From the NCBI RefSeq assembly GCF_026241515.1, contig NZ_JAPHPW010000030.1, forward strand, positions 1 to 45,692: a stretch of DNA of 45,692 bases. The letters are read 5' to 3'. Shown here piece after piece: positions 8,869-17,715 of the stretch. Position numbers and translations under genes: made by a program. The notes under the pieces are model-generated. The model searched no databases. It saw nothing but the letters and a program-made list of their open reading frames with translations, and was not told the DNA's origin. Positions within the stretch are counted from its first letter, which is position 1, and each line of letters begins with the position of its first letter. The DNA comes from Vibrio sp. 14G-20. GTDB lineage: Bacteria; Pseudomonadota; Gammaproteobacteria; Enterobacterales; Vibrionaceae.

Positions 8869-8925
8869 ATTTTCAATGTGAGCAATGAATAAAATAGAAC
8901 TCACTCAAAAAGCATTGGTGACAAG

Positions 8926-10173
8926 ATGAATTCAAGATTATCTAAAGTAAGTATGGCGGTAATGGTGCTAGCAACCTCAATGAGCCCTGCGGTATATAGT
9001 GCAAACTTCGAAGGTCCAGATTCGGTTGAAAATACAATTTCAAAGCAAAAAGATCAGCAACTGGGTTGGCGTGAAAAGCTTGCTGCGGATGGTTTTACAT
9101 TTGGCGCGGATTACTTTGCTTTAGGCCTTACTTCTGGAGATGGCGTTGGTGGCGATAGCGTTAATGCATCATCAGGCGTCGCACGACTATACGGTTCATG
9201 GCATCTACTCGGAAATGGCACAGAGAACTCAGGGAGCTTGGTATGGAAGGTGGAACATAGGCATGCTTATGGCGATACTTCTCCAAAAGAGTTTGGCTTT
9301 ATAGGTTCAGACCAAATTGGTTATGTAGGCTTGTTAGGGCCAGCTTTCAGTGACCAAGGTTTTCGAGTTACGGACTTAAATTGGAAGCAAAAAATCAACG
9401 ATGGTAAAGGTACTATCGTTGTCGGTTGGCAGGACGTGACGAACTACGCCGATGTTTACGCTCTGGCAAGCCCTTGGTCTGGCTTTACGAATTTAGCGTT
9501 CTCGACAGGTTCAGGCGCCATGGGATTGCCAGATGATGGCGTACTTGCTCTTTCTGCGGGTCATATGTTGGGCGAGAATTTTTATGTCGTCGGTGGTATC
9601 GCCGATGCAAAGGGTAAGTCAGATGACATTTTTGATGGCTTTGATACCGCTTTTGGTAGCGATGCCTCTTATTTTACGACATTGGAGTTAGGTTGGACGG
9701 CTTCGCAGGAGCAGATCTATACCGATAATTTCCACGTGACTTTCTGGGACTTTGGTGACGATACTCGCCATAGTAATAGCATTGCAGCGGAAGGTGGCTC
9801 AGGCGTTAATTTCTCATGGAGTCAGTTTATGACTCCGCAAGTGATGCCGTTTGTTCGCGGTGGTTTCTCAGAAGGGGATGTTGCCCTTTACGATAAATCA
9901 ATTTCCGTTGGTATGGGCTATTTCGGATTAGGAAAACCAACCAATAACCTAGGTGTCGCGCTGAACTGGGCTGAAGTGAACGGTGATTCTTTTGAAGCTG
10001 ATGCGAAAGCGATAAGTGGCAGCACTGAACAATGGACAGCTGAAATCTACTACAACATGCAGTTTGGCGATCTCCTTCAAGTAACGCCTGATATTCAGTA
10101 CATCAAAGATCCTGCGTTTTCTAGTGAAAGCAGCGCTTGGGTATTCGGTATTAGAGCGAGAGTGTTTATCTAA
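8926..10173 (+). CDS. OprB-like outer-membrane carbohydrate porin
   Basis: This 415-residue outer-membrane protein has a signal peptide ending near AVYSA. The rest is made of alternating beta strands with many aromatic and glycine residues, and the C-terminal strand SAWVFGIRARVFI is typical of barrel insertion. Motifs such as DGFTFGADYFALGLTSGD near the start and WNDVTNY-like WQDVTNYAD fit the OprB carbohydrate-selective porin family. GGTGA precedes the ATG. It is the last gene of the amidohydrolase-DUF3299-porin group and is followed by a strong terminator, so it may supply the substrate of the periplasmic enzyme. It may also be transcribed alone, given the palindrome in the 125-base gap before it. 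The solute is unknown. Confidence 0.82.
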   Translation: MNSRLSKVSMAVMVLATSMSPAVYSANFEGPDSVENTISKQKDQQLGWREKLAADGFTFGADYFALGLTSGDGVGGDSVNASSGVARLYGSWHLLGNGTENSGSLVWKVEHRHAYGDTSPKEFGFIGSDQIGYVGLLGPAFSDQGFRVTDLNWKQKINDGKGTIVVGWQDVTNYADVYALASPWSGFTNLAFSTGSGAMGLPDDGVLALSAGHMLGENFYVVGGIADAKGKSDDIFDGFDTAFGSDASYFTTLELGWTASQEQIYTDNFHVTFWDFGDDTRHSNSIAAEGGSGVNFSWSQFMTPQVMPFVRGGFSEGDVALYDKSISVGMGYFGLGKPTNNLGVALNWAEVNGDSFEADAKAISGSTEQWTAEIYYNMQFGDLLQVTPDIQYIKDPAFSSESSAWVFGIRARVFI

Positions 10174-10215
10174 TTCCGTTAAGCATTATCTTGTTTAGAC
10201 TTAAAAGCTAAACGT

Positions 10216-10245
10216 AAAAAGTGAGCCCATGTGGCTCACTTTTTT
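10216..10245 (+). terminator. Rho-independent terminator after the porin gene
   Basis: AAAAAGTGAGCC (10216-10227) pairs with GGCTCACTTTTT (10233-10244) around a five-base loop, followed by further T residues. It ends the porin transcript and can serve the convergent membrane-protein gene in the other direction. Confidence 0.9.
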
Positions 10246-10281
10246 GTTTCTAGTTCGATTAAATCTTTTCTAATCTGACAC

Positions 10282-10749
10282 TTAGGCTTTTTCGGCTTTC
10301 TGCGTGTCATCCAGTGCAAAGTAGATCTTAGAAACAATCACTTCGGCAACCAGAATCGTAAACACCACGGCAAAGAAGGCGACCACACCGTTCCAAGGGC
10401 CTGTGAAATCGACTTTGTCGCCAAATAGGATGTTGATCGCTTCTAGCATCACGAACTTTGAACCGACCAGAATTACGTAGCTAGACAGGCCTCTGTAGAT
10501 CTTAGGCGCAGTGCCCGGTTTCGATTTAAAGTAATCCGCGAGCTTATGTTCTAAGCCGATAGAGAGTTTGAGCAACAGCTGTAGTAAAATCGCGGCAGCA
10601 AATGAGATGGTGAATGACTCGATATTAACGAAGTCCCAGTATTCATCAAAAAAATTAAGAACGGTTAAATCGACGAGTACCGCAAGCGTGTATCCGACAA
10701 AGAGTCGTTGGGGCGTATTAAATCCATATACTTTTTCTATATTGCTCAT
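10282..10749 (-). CDS. Hypothetical four-helix inner-membrane protein
   Basis: I do not recognise a named family. The 155-residue product has about four hydrophobic segments (near residues 16-34, 45-64, 86-106 and 118-142), separated by short charged loops, and a polar lysine- and glutamate-rich C terminus. The start has AGGAAG upstream. It is transcribed alone, convergent with the porin gene and sharing its terminator hairpin. Nothing in the sequence suggests a catalytic or transport function. Confidence 0.75.
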   Translation of the reverse strand: MSNIEKVYGFNTPQRLFVGYTLAVLVDLTVLNFFDEYWDFVNIESFTISFAAAILLQLLLKLSIGLEHKLADYFKSKPGTAPKIYRGLSSYVILVGSKFVMLEAINILFGDKVDFTGPWNGVVAFFAVVFTILVAEVIVSKIYFALDDTQKAEKA

Positions 10750-10920
10750 CTACTTCTTCCTGAGTAAAGGGTTATAAAAAACTTAGGAGTTAATCTTATA
10801 ATTTTCAAACGCTTATTGTTTTATATGCGAAACAGCTCTTAAAGTCAGTTTGGCGCATTATGGTAAGTAAGGGTTTTAAGAATGATCCAAGATAAGACTC
10901 CAATTTAGACAGAGGCGCAT

Positions 10921-11034
10921 ATGATTATTCACTTTAGAATCCAAGACGTAGAAGAGCTTTGGGGCTCAATAGATTTGGCGACACTCTTACAAACGGAACT
11001 GAGAGGGGTATCAACCACACTATTAACTATCTGA
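10921..11034 (+). CDS. Possible 37-residue small protein
   Basis: A short frame begins MIIHFRIQDVEEL, with AGAGG nine bases upstream of the ATG, and runs 37 residues to a TGA, ending STTLLTI. It sits in a 340-base gap before the autotransporter-like barrel gene. It has no signal peptide or clear membrane segment. It could be a real small gene, a leader peptide for the barrel gene or a chance frame, and I cannot tell these apart from sequence alone. The rest of the gap, 10750-10920, shows nothing else. Confidence 0.3.
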   Translation: MIIHFRIQDVEELWGSIDLATLLQTELRGVSTTLLTI

Positions 11035-11092
11035 TTGAAATAGTTAAATTACCAATTACACTTGAAGCATAAGTTTGAATGGAGTCAACTTA

Positions 11093-12097
11093 ATGCTTTC
11101 ACCCCAATCGTTATATCCCCCTTCTATTGCTTTACTTTTAACGGGCCTTATTTCTTCCTCGGCCTATGCATCCAATGAGTTGATTCAACATCGCTTGGAA
11201 AAGATATTCGCCGTTTCTATTGCGCTTACAGACAGCGATGCCGTCTCTATTGGTTTTGTGGACTTTGACCCTAACTCGTTCATTAATTTAAACGACAGTG
11301 GTTTTGGCTCCGATAAAACCATCGACACTCGAAGCCAAGTCAGTGTTGGCTCTATTCCTTATTCTTCCGTGATTAAAACCGATGATCCTGACCTAGATTT
11401 GGTTTGGTCGGTGCGAGGCTCTTATGCGCTCTCTGAGCAAGATATTGAGATTTCATCCGATGTCACATCAGACCGCCAAGTTAACCCGAATAAAGACTCA
11501 GTATTGGGCCTGTATGGCTTTTTCGGCGCTCAAAGCCATTTAAACCAACATTGGTCTATCGTTTATGGTCTAGGCACTCACTTGCTCTACTACCGCAATA
11601 AATACGAATATAAAAACAGCTACTCTCAAGCCTTTCAATCTCAGCTCGATGGATACGCGCTGAACACTTCAGCGTGGGCATTGATTGGCGAGCCGTCGGT
11701 CAAACTCAAATACCTACAGAAACAAGAGTGGGGAAGTTGGAATGTGTCATCAAGAGCGCGTTATTTCTATGGAACGGGTTGGGGGGAAGCCAATGATGGC
11801 GATATCGGTAACCCTGAAGGTTTGCGCTTTATCAATGAGATTGAATTCAGACAAAATGTGGCACTGGATGCTTGGTCGTTAAAGAACCCTCAGATTCACT
11901 ATAACCTGCGAAGAATCGACGTAGCAGGGGATCTCACTGACCCACTCGATACCCACTATTACTATGAATTTGGTGCAGGTTTAGTGTTCGATGTGCCTTA
12001 CGATTCTTACTTCTTTGATAACTTTGGTGTTGGGATCAACTTCAATTACGGCAGCTCGCTCAGTGGTGGCAGTTTGCTCTTCTTACTCAATAACTAG
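11093..12097 (+). CDS. Solitary outer-membrane autotransporter-type beta-barrel protein
   Basis: This 334-residue outer-membrane protein has a signal peptide ending around SSSAYA. After a short linker the whole mature protein is beta-rich, with repeated short amphipathic strands and aromatic girdles (LLYYRNKYEYKN, ARYFYGTGWG, THYYYEFGAGLVF). This fits the Vibrio solitary autotransporter barrel family: a translocator-like barrel without a passenger domain. The frame is open to a TTG at 11075, but the ATG at 11093 has GGAG eight bases upstream. It is probably transcribed alone, with the diguanylate cyclase gene downstream on the same strand after a 118-base gap. Its function is unknown. Confidence 0.8.
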   Translation: MLSPQSLYPPSIALLLTGLISSSAYASNELIQHRLEKIFAVSIALTDSDAVSIGFVDFDPNSFINLNDSGFGSDKTIDTRSQVSVGSIPYSSVIKTDDPDLDLVWSVRGSYALSEQDIEISSDVTSDRQVNPNKDSVLGLYGFFGAQSHLNQHWSIVYGLGTHLLYYRNKYEYKNSYSQAFQSQLDGYALNTSAWALIGEPSVKLKYLQKQEWGSWNVSSRARYFYGTGWGEANDGDIGNPEGLRFINEIEFRQNVALDAWSLKNPQIHYNLRRIDVAGDLTDPLDTHYYYEFGAGLVFDVPYDSYFFDNFGVGINFNYGSSLSGGSLLFLLNN

Positions 12098-12215
12098 CAT
12101 AAGTTGTTGATCTTCAAAGTACTCATATAATTTGAATTTGTATGTGTCGTAAAATGGTAAATATTGTTTATAAAACTTAGTCATCATAGCGCTCTGTCCA
12201 TCACCCGAGCACATT

Positions 12216-13277
12216 ATGAACAAGTTGAATTTTGACCGTAGAGCCCCGTTATACGTGGTGTCTGCACTTGTCCTAAATACGTTGGTTAGCTTGTGGTTGC
12301 TGAGCATTGCTTCTACCGCAGCTATGGTTTTTTCTGTGTGCGCGTTGTTCCTTCTTAGCACACTGATCACCGCACGCCTGTATCGACATGAAATGACTCA
12401 AAGCCAGAACAGCTTGTCTGAGGCGATCATTGATGGTGTTGCCGGTTTTATTATCCTCGACAGTCAATTACGAATAATTCAAGTCAATCAGCAGTTTTCT
12501 AGAGTCTCTGGTTATGCGTTTGACCAAGTCGAAGCACGTCCTATTTCAGACCTCTGCTTTATGAACAACAGCAGCTTGATCTCGACCATTGCTACCTCGC
12601 TTAAGCAAAACCACAGGTGGAAAGGTGAGTTGAGTGGTGTCAGCCGACTTGGTGAACACTTCACGGTCAACGTGGTTGTCGAAAAGCTTACCGAATTGCT
12701 GCCACACAATGAAAAATACGTGGTCACTTTTACCGATATTAGCCGACGTAAGATCTTAGAGCGTCGATTAAGAATGCTGGTGGAAACAGACTCGCTCACA
12801 GGGTGCTGGAATCGACGCCGTTTCGATAAAGATCTAAACCACTATTCAAACCTCGCGGAGCGTTACGGTTACACGCATTCTTGTCTTGCGCTGATCGACT
12901 TGGACCACTTTAAATCCATTAACGATAATCACGGCCATGATCAAGGTGACGCGGCACTTAAAGAGGTTGCAGAACTATTGAGAAACAACAGCCGAGATAC
13001 CGACATCGTGGCACGCGTTGGTGGTGAAGAGTTTGCCATCTTAATGCCAGAAACCAACTTGGCAGATGCTTTTGAAGCCATGTATCGATTGAAAGAAGTG
13101 ATTACCAAAGGCACGACCTTGAACCTAACCGTGAGCAGCGGTGTGTCTGAAATACAAGCGCAAGCTGAAGCGACCTATCGCAGTGCGGATAGGGCGCTGT
13201 ATCGTGCCAAAGGGAATGGTCGAAATCGAGTGTGTAGTTCGAGTTCAGGCATCCCTGCACCGATTGTGCTTGGGTAA
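12216..13277 (+). CDS. Membrane PAS-GGDEF diguanylate cyclase
   Basis: This 353-residue protein makes cyclic di-GMP from two GTP. Two membrane helices lie at about residues 12-31 and 34-55. A PAS sensor domain spans about 65-178, with DGVAGFIILDSQLRIIQVNQ and a TDISRRK exit motif. A GGDEF domain follows from about 188. It has TDSLTGCWNRRRF, the metal-binding DLD (228-230) and an intact GGEEF (269-273), so it should be active. RDTD (260-263) lies five residues before GGEEF at the position of the RxxD inhibitory site, suggesting product feedback. The gene converges with the AraC gene at 13306. The PAS ligand is unknown. Confidence 0.93.
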   Translation: MNKLNFDRRAPLYVVSALVLNTLVSLWLLSIASTAAMVFSVCALFLLSTLITARLYRHEMTQSQNSLSEAIIDGVAGFIILDSQLRIIQVNQQFSRVSGYAFDQVEARPISDLCFMNNSSLISTIATSLKQNHRWKGELSGVSRLGEHFTVNVVVEKLTELLPHNEKYVVTFTDISRRKILERRLRMLVETDSLTGCWNRRRFDKDLNHYSNLAERYGYTHSCLALIDLDHFKSINDNHGHDQGDAALKEVAELLRNNSRDTDIVARVGGEEFAILMPETNLADAFEAMYRLKEVITKGTTLNLTVSSGVSEIQAQAEATYRSADRALYRAKGNGRNRVCSSSSGIPAPIVLG

Positions 13278-13305
13278 TCTATTTAGCTAACGAACTTAAC
13301 GATGC

Positions 13306-14301
13306 CTAAGCCGATATCGAGCGTTGGTAAATCTTCGGAGTAAGTCCAGATACCCGCTTAAAGGCTCTAGAGAAATGCGAGATGTTGGTGTAACCCAGTT
13401 GGCTAGAGATGTAAGTCAGCGTATGACCTTCTTCCATCAGCTCACAGGCGACAGAGAACATCAGGTTCTCTTTGATCTTTCGGTAGGTGGTGTTTTCGTT
13501 TTTAAGCTTACGTTGAAAGGTTCTTACCGAGAAATTAAGCAGCTCCGCGGCCTCTTCAAGTGAGAGGTCTTGCTCTTTCATATAAGGCTTAAGTAACTCG
13601 TAAACACTGTCGGTAAAGCTGGTGTGCCACTCTATGATCGCGGGCTTGTTGCTTAAGTCTTTGGCAGTCAGGCGAATGGGTAGCTGTAGGATCTCATCAG
13701 GGATCATCACCGCGGTTGAACTGTGGTCGATGAACAGTTGGCAATTGCTTGGAACCAGCGTTTTGACGATGTCGGTGTCATGTCCTTGCAAACGTATCTT
13801 GGTAGGTTGCCAAGGTGAGTGAGACAGAATCGTGATTAGCTCAATGATGTAGGTGATGGCAAATACTTCGCCCCACTGGAACATCGACGAAGGCTCATCA
13901 GGTGACGTTCGACAAAACCAGCTTTGGCCGTGTTCAACAACGAAATCGATGCTACTGCCCGGCGAGTCATAAGAGAAGATCGTGTTGATGTGTTTTAACG
14001 AGTCGCCAATGGTTTCGAACTCAGTAAATTGATGCAAGACGTATGGGATGATTCTTCGTCTAAAAGCAAGGCCAAGTACATCCGTAAATCGGGAAACGCC
14101 CAATTGCGATGAGGTCAGATAAATCAATCGTTTGATGGATTCCGACGGCACAAAGTCACTTTCTGACTCAATAAGATCAGGTGGTAGGCCCGAGTCTTCG
14201 AGCAGCTTGTGTAGGTCTAATCCATAGTCAGTAAAAATTTGGACTAAGATCTTGGCGTAACTGGTTTGTATAACGGGTACTTGATAAGAGCTGTTGGCCA
14301 T
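13306..14301 (-). CDS. AraC-family regulator divergent from the efflux operon
   Basis: This 331-residue AraC/XylS-type regulator has a long N-terminal ligand domain and a C-terminal double helix-turn-helix, with LSLEEAAELLNFSVRTFQRK and GYTNISHFSRAFKR followed by TPKIYQRS. The ATG at 14301 is used. A TTG two codons earlier sits closer to an AAGGA box, so the exact start is open. It is paralogous to the regulator at 5431. It is divergent from the HlyD-DUF2955-exporter-channel operon, with a 158-base intergenic region, so control of that operon is the simplest inference. The inducer is unknown. Confidence 0.88.
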   Translation of the reverse strand: MANSSYQVPVIQTSYAKILVQIFTDYGLDLHKLLEDSGLPPDLIESESDFVPSESIKRLIYLTSSQLGVSRFTDVLGLAFRRRIIPYVLHQFTEFETIGDSLKHINTIFSYDSPGSSIDFVVEHGQSWFCRTSPDEPSSMFQWGEVFAITYIIELITILSHSPWQPTKIRLQGHDTDIVKTLVPSNCQLFIDHSSTAVMIPDEILQLPIRLTAKDLSNKPAIIEWHTSFTDSVYELLKPYMKEQDLSLEEAAELLNFSVRTFQRKLKNENTTYRKIKENLMFSVACELMEEGHTLTYISSQLGYTNISHFSRAFKRVSGLTPKIYQRSISA

Positions 14302-14459
14302 GATCAATCAATCCTTGTGCATTGATACATAATTGGACGTGCATATCATTTACGACACTTTGTTTAGTAAATCTAACTCTATTTACTTGAGTTTTCCATC
14401 GCCGGGTTTATTTTTAAAGTATTAATTTTGTTGATGTTAGTTATTTAGAAGGGAGTTCC

Positions 14460-15581
14460 ATGTCTGAAGTTAAAGGGAACAAGCAAGACGACAATGAAGA
14501 AAGTAGCCAACCAGAGAATGGCAAGGATAAGGTAAGAAAGGTAACCAACTACCTGCTTGGGTTTGTGGCATTCACGCTGCTGTTCAGTATTGTTGCTGAT
14601 CGAATTATACCCATCACCGATAATGCCCGCGTGAAGGGTTACATCGTTCCTATTAAGCCTGAAGTGTCAGGCAAAGTGCTTGATATCTTAGTTAAGCCGA
14701 ATCAATTAGTTAATCAAGGTGACACACTCGCGATTCTTGATGAATCTGATTACCGAATTGCGGTGCAACAAGCCGAGCAAAATCTTGAGATTGCAGGGCA
14801 GAATGTTGGAGCTCAAACCGCCAACATCGCTTCTGCACAAGCCAAATTAACTTCTGCTCTGGTTGAGAAACAAAACACTCAGCTTCAAGCGAAACGTGTG
14901 TTGGAAATGGCAGAAAAAGGCGTGATGTCTAAATCAGATGCTGATGAGGCGAGAGCGGCGTTAGCAACTTCTCGCGCTGGCGTGACTAACGCTGAAGCGG
15001 ATCTGGAGCGTGCCAAGCAGCAGATGGGTAAAGAGGGCGAGGAAAACAGCCAAGTGAAAGCGGCGTTATTGGCGCTGGAACAGGCTCAGCTAAACCTTGA
15101 ACGTACCGTTATCAAAGCACCGACTCAAGGCGGTGTTTCTAACTTTAGCCTTTCTGAAGGCTTCTATGCTTCTGCAGGACAAGCGATCATGACGTTTGTA
15201 TCAACAGAAGACATCTGGATCGAAGCTTATTATCGTGAGAACAGCTTAGGTAATGTTGCGGTGGGTGATGAAGTGGAAGTCGCGCTTGATTTTGCTCCGG
15301 GTCAAATTGTCAAAGGCCGTGTCAGCAGCATCGATTGGGGTGTTGACTGGGGACAGAACGATCAAGCGGGTAAACTTGCTCAAGCTAGCCAACAAACGGG
15401 CTGGTTACGCCAAACTCAAATGCTACCAATCACCATCGAATTTGAGCGTGACACCATGCAAGGCATGTTACGTGTAGGCGGTCAGGCAGATGTGATTGTT
15501 TATAGCGGCGATAACTTTGTTTTCAATGCGATAGGCAAGCTTTGGATTCGATTTATTAGCGTGTTGTCTTATGTCCGATAA
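14460..15581 (+). CDS. HlyD/EmrA-type membrane fusion protein
   Basis: This periplasmic adaptor of 373 residues is anchored by one N-terminal membrane helix (about residues 28-46). After it come the first half of the lipoyl-like domain (ARVKGYIVPIKPEVSGKV), a long alpha-helical hairpin rich in glutamine and alanine (about 90-205), the second lipoyl half (IKAPTQGGVSNF) and a beta-barrel domain. Such proteins bridge an inner-membrane pump to a TolC-like channel. GAAGGGAG precedes the ATG. The stop overlaps the start of the DUF2955 gene by 11 bases, so the two are translationally coupled. There is no TolC gene nearby, so a channel encoded elsewhere would be needed. Confidence 0.9.
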   Translation: MSEVKGNKQDDNEESSQPENGKDKVRKVTNYLLGFVAFTLLFSIVADRIIPITDNARVKGYIVPIKPEVSGKVLDILVKPNQLVNQGDTLAILDESDYRIAVQQAEQNLEIAGQNVGAQTANIASAQAKLTSALVEKQNTQLQAKRVLEMAEKGVMSKSDADEARAALATSRAGVTNAEADLERAKQQMGKEGEENSQVKAALLALEQAQLNLERTVIKAPTQGGVSNFSLSEGFYASAGQAIMTFVSTEDIWIEAYYRENSLGNVAVGDEVEVALDFAPGQIVKGRVSSIDWGVDWGQNDQAGKLAQASQQTGWLRQTQMLPITIEFERDTMQGMLRVGGQADVIVYSGDNFVFNAIGKLWIRFISVLSYVR

Positions 15582-16590
15582 GCCCGTACTCGACCAACAA
15601 ACACAGCAACGGATCCTGCGGTATACCGTCGGGGTTACGTTGGCTGTATTTTTGGCGGCGTGGATTAACTGGCCACTTGCGTTCGTTGCGCCAGTGTTCA
15701 CCGCTAAGTTTTTAATCGATAAACCTAATCTGCACAAAGAAACCGTCTACGAACTGTTGTTGGCGGTGGTTGCCACCATGGCGCTCGGTTTGTTGCTGTC
15801 TCGTGGTATTACCCATTATCCAATCCCGCTATTGGTTTTAGTAGGGCTGATGATGCTGTGGGGCTACTACTTGTTTGTTGACCCTAAGTGGAATCTGTTC
15901 GCCACCATACTGCTGATTGCCGTGTTGATGCTGCCATTCATGGCCATCGATAATCCGGGTGTTTCGGTATTGCTGGCATCTGGTTTGGCAACATCGGGTG
16001 TGGTTTCAGTGATGATCTTTGCGTTAGTACACGTGTTCTTTCCTGAACCTAAATCGGAGTTTTCAGGCTTCGCTGCTGCGCCACTCGAAAAGAAACAACG
16101 TTGGTATGCAGCCTTTAGGGCGATGATTATCTCTTACCCTGTGGTGTGCTTTTTCTTTATCTTTCAGATATCTGAAGCCTTGTTAACCATGATGTTTATC
16201 GCTTTGTTGTCGTTAATGATCACGTCGGAAAAGTCTGTAAAGCTGAGCGCATTTCTTGTGATCAGTAATGGTATTGGAGGCTTACTAGCGATTGCAGCTT
16301 TTTCAATCCTTTCTATTGTTCCCAATATTGTCTTCTATTCTTTATTTATAGGACTTATCGCCATTCTTATGGCCACCAAGATCTATACCGTTCCAGAAAA
16401 AGCACCGATTTTCGCCACTGCATTCAGTACTTTATTGGTACTAGTAGGAAGCACATTGATGAGCTCAGGCGATATCGACAGCAACACATTCATACGTATA
16501 TTCCAATTAGTGTTAATTGGAGTTTATATGATTTTGGCTTCACTCTTCCTTGAAACTAGGAATTGGAAGTTTCTACAAAATCAGCCCTAA
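15571..16590 (+). CDS. DUF2955 (FUSC-like) inner-membrane efflux component
   Basis: This 339-residue polytopic membrane protein has about ten hydrophobic helices in two halves, separated by a short cytoplasmic stretch near residues 165-185 (FPEPKSEFSG...EKKQRWYAA). DUF2955 proteins are regularly encoded next to HlyD-type adaptors and are thought to be their inner-membrane partner, related to the fusaric-acid/aromatic-acid efflux superfamily. The 11-base overlap with the upstream adaptor gene supports that pairing here. The substrate is unknown; small aromatic acids would be a reasonable first guess, but this is inference only. Confidence 0.85.
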   Translation: MSDKPVLDQQTQQRILRYTVGVTLAVFLAAWINWPLAFVAPVFTAKFLIDKPNLHKETVYELLLAVVATMALGLLLSRGITHYPIPLLVLVGLMMLWGYYLFVDPKWNLFATILLIAVLMLPFMAIDNPGVSVLLASGLATSGVVSVMIFALVHVFFPEPKSEFSGFAAAPLEKKQRWYAAFRAMIISYPVVCFFFIFQISEALLTMMFIALLSLMITSEKSVKLSAFLVISNGIGGLLAIAAFSILSIVPNIVFYSLFIGLIAILMATKIYTVPEKAPIFATAFSTLLVLVGSTLMSSGDIDSNTFIRIFQLVLIGVYMILASLFLETRNWKFLQNQP

Positions 16591-16614
16591 TTTTTGCCCT
16601 AACAAGGACGTCTC

Positions 16615-17715
16615 ATGAAGTTAACCGATGATTTTTCAAAACAGGCGATTGATGCCGCAATAAAAATTGCAGCCATTGCCATGCTCGTCTATTGGTGTTT
16701 TTCAATTCTACGCCCATTCATTCTGTTGGTTGTGTGGGGTGCAATCATTGCGACTGCGCTTTACCCGGTGGCAGTGGCGATTTCAAATAAAACCGGGATG
16801 TCGAAAGGCAAAGCCAGTGCATTACTGAGCTTTATTGGTGTGTTGTTGCTGCTGATTCCGTTGGTGGCGCTGTCATCTGGTATTTACACCAGTGCATCAG
16901 ATCTAATGACAGGGCTACAAGATGGCACTTTGTCTCTGCCTAAACCGAAAGAATCTTTGCAAGACATTCCGTTGATTGGTGAAAAAGTCTATGCGGCCTT
17001 GGTTCACGCTTCGTCCAATATAGAAAGTGTGTTCATCAAGTATGCGGAAGAGCTGAAGATATTCGCGACCAAAGCAGCGTCGATTCTGGGTTCATTGGGC
17101 GGTGGTTTCATTCAATTTATCATCTCAACCATCATTGCTGGTGCGTTCATGAGTAATGCCGATAAATGCCAAACGGGTGTGACTCACTTGGTGGCGCGCT
17201 TAACGGACGGCAAAGGTGAAGAGCTAGTACAGCTTTCTAAATCGACCGTTCGTAGTGTTGTACAAGGTGTCATCGGTGTTGCTGTGATTCAATCTATGAT
17301 GTCGGCTGTTGGTTTGGTGATTGCGGGCGTGCCTGCTGCAGCGTTTTGGGCGCTGGCGGTATTGTTAATTGCAATCATCCAACTTCCACCGATTCTTGCT
17401 CTGTTACCAGCCATTATCTACATGTTCAGTGTTGAATCGACGTTGGCGGCAAGTTTGTTCTTAGTGTGGTGTATTTTGGTGAGTGGCAGTGACGCTATCT
17501 TGAAACCTGTACTGCTAAGCCGCGGCTCTCATATTCCTATGCTGGTTATTTTATTGGGTGCGCTGGGCGGAATGGCGATGTCAGGCATTGTCGGTTTGTT
17601 TGTTGGTGCTGTGATTCTGAGTTTGACCTATGAACTGATGATGGCGTGGCTTGGACTTGAAGATAAAAACCAAGAAGAAGCCGAAGAAAACAAAGCAGAG
17701 ATAGAGGAGAAATAG
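16615..17715 (+). CDS. AI-2E-family (PerM/YdiK-like) membrane transporter
   Basis: This 366-residue member of the AI-2E transporter (UPF0118) family has about eight membrane helices. There is a helix pair at the N terminus, a long soluble loop (about residues 95-160) and a C-terminal cluster including PPILALLPAIIYMF and a glycine-rich GALGGMAMSGIVGLFVGAV, which is characteristic of the family. The C-terminal tail is strongly acidic and lysine-rich (about residues 346-366). Members export autoinducer-2, exchange sodium and protons, or have no known substrate; the family alone does not decide. It starts 24 bases after the DUF2955 gene and its TAG stop is followed directly by the ATG of the channel gene. 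Confidence 0.87.
   Translation: MKLTDDFSKQAIDAAIKIAAIAMLVYWCFSILRPFILLVVWGAIIATALYPVAVAISNKTGMSKGKASALLSFIGVLLLLIPLVALSSGIYTSASDLMTGLQDGTLSLPKPKESLQDIPLIGEKVYAALVHASSNIESVFIKYAEELKIFATKAASILGSLGGGFIQFIISTIIAGAFMSNADKCQTGVTHLVARLTDGKGEELVQLSKSTVRSVVQGVIGVAVIQSMMSAVGLVIAGVPAAAFWALAVLLIAIIQLPPILALLPAIIYMFSVESTLAASLFLVWCILVSGSDAILKPVLLSRGSHIPMLVILLGALGGMAMSGIVGLFVGAVILSLTYELMMAWLGLEDKNQEEAEENKAEIEEK

Noticed and set aside
12083..12370. 95-residue minus-strand open frame over the start of the diguanylate cyclase gene
   Set aside because: It lies almost wholly antisense to a well-supported PAS-GGDEF gene and has no recognisable motif.
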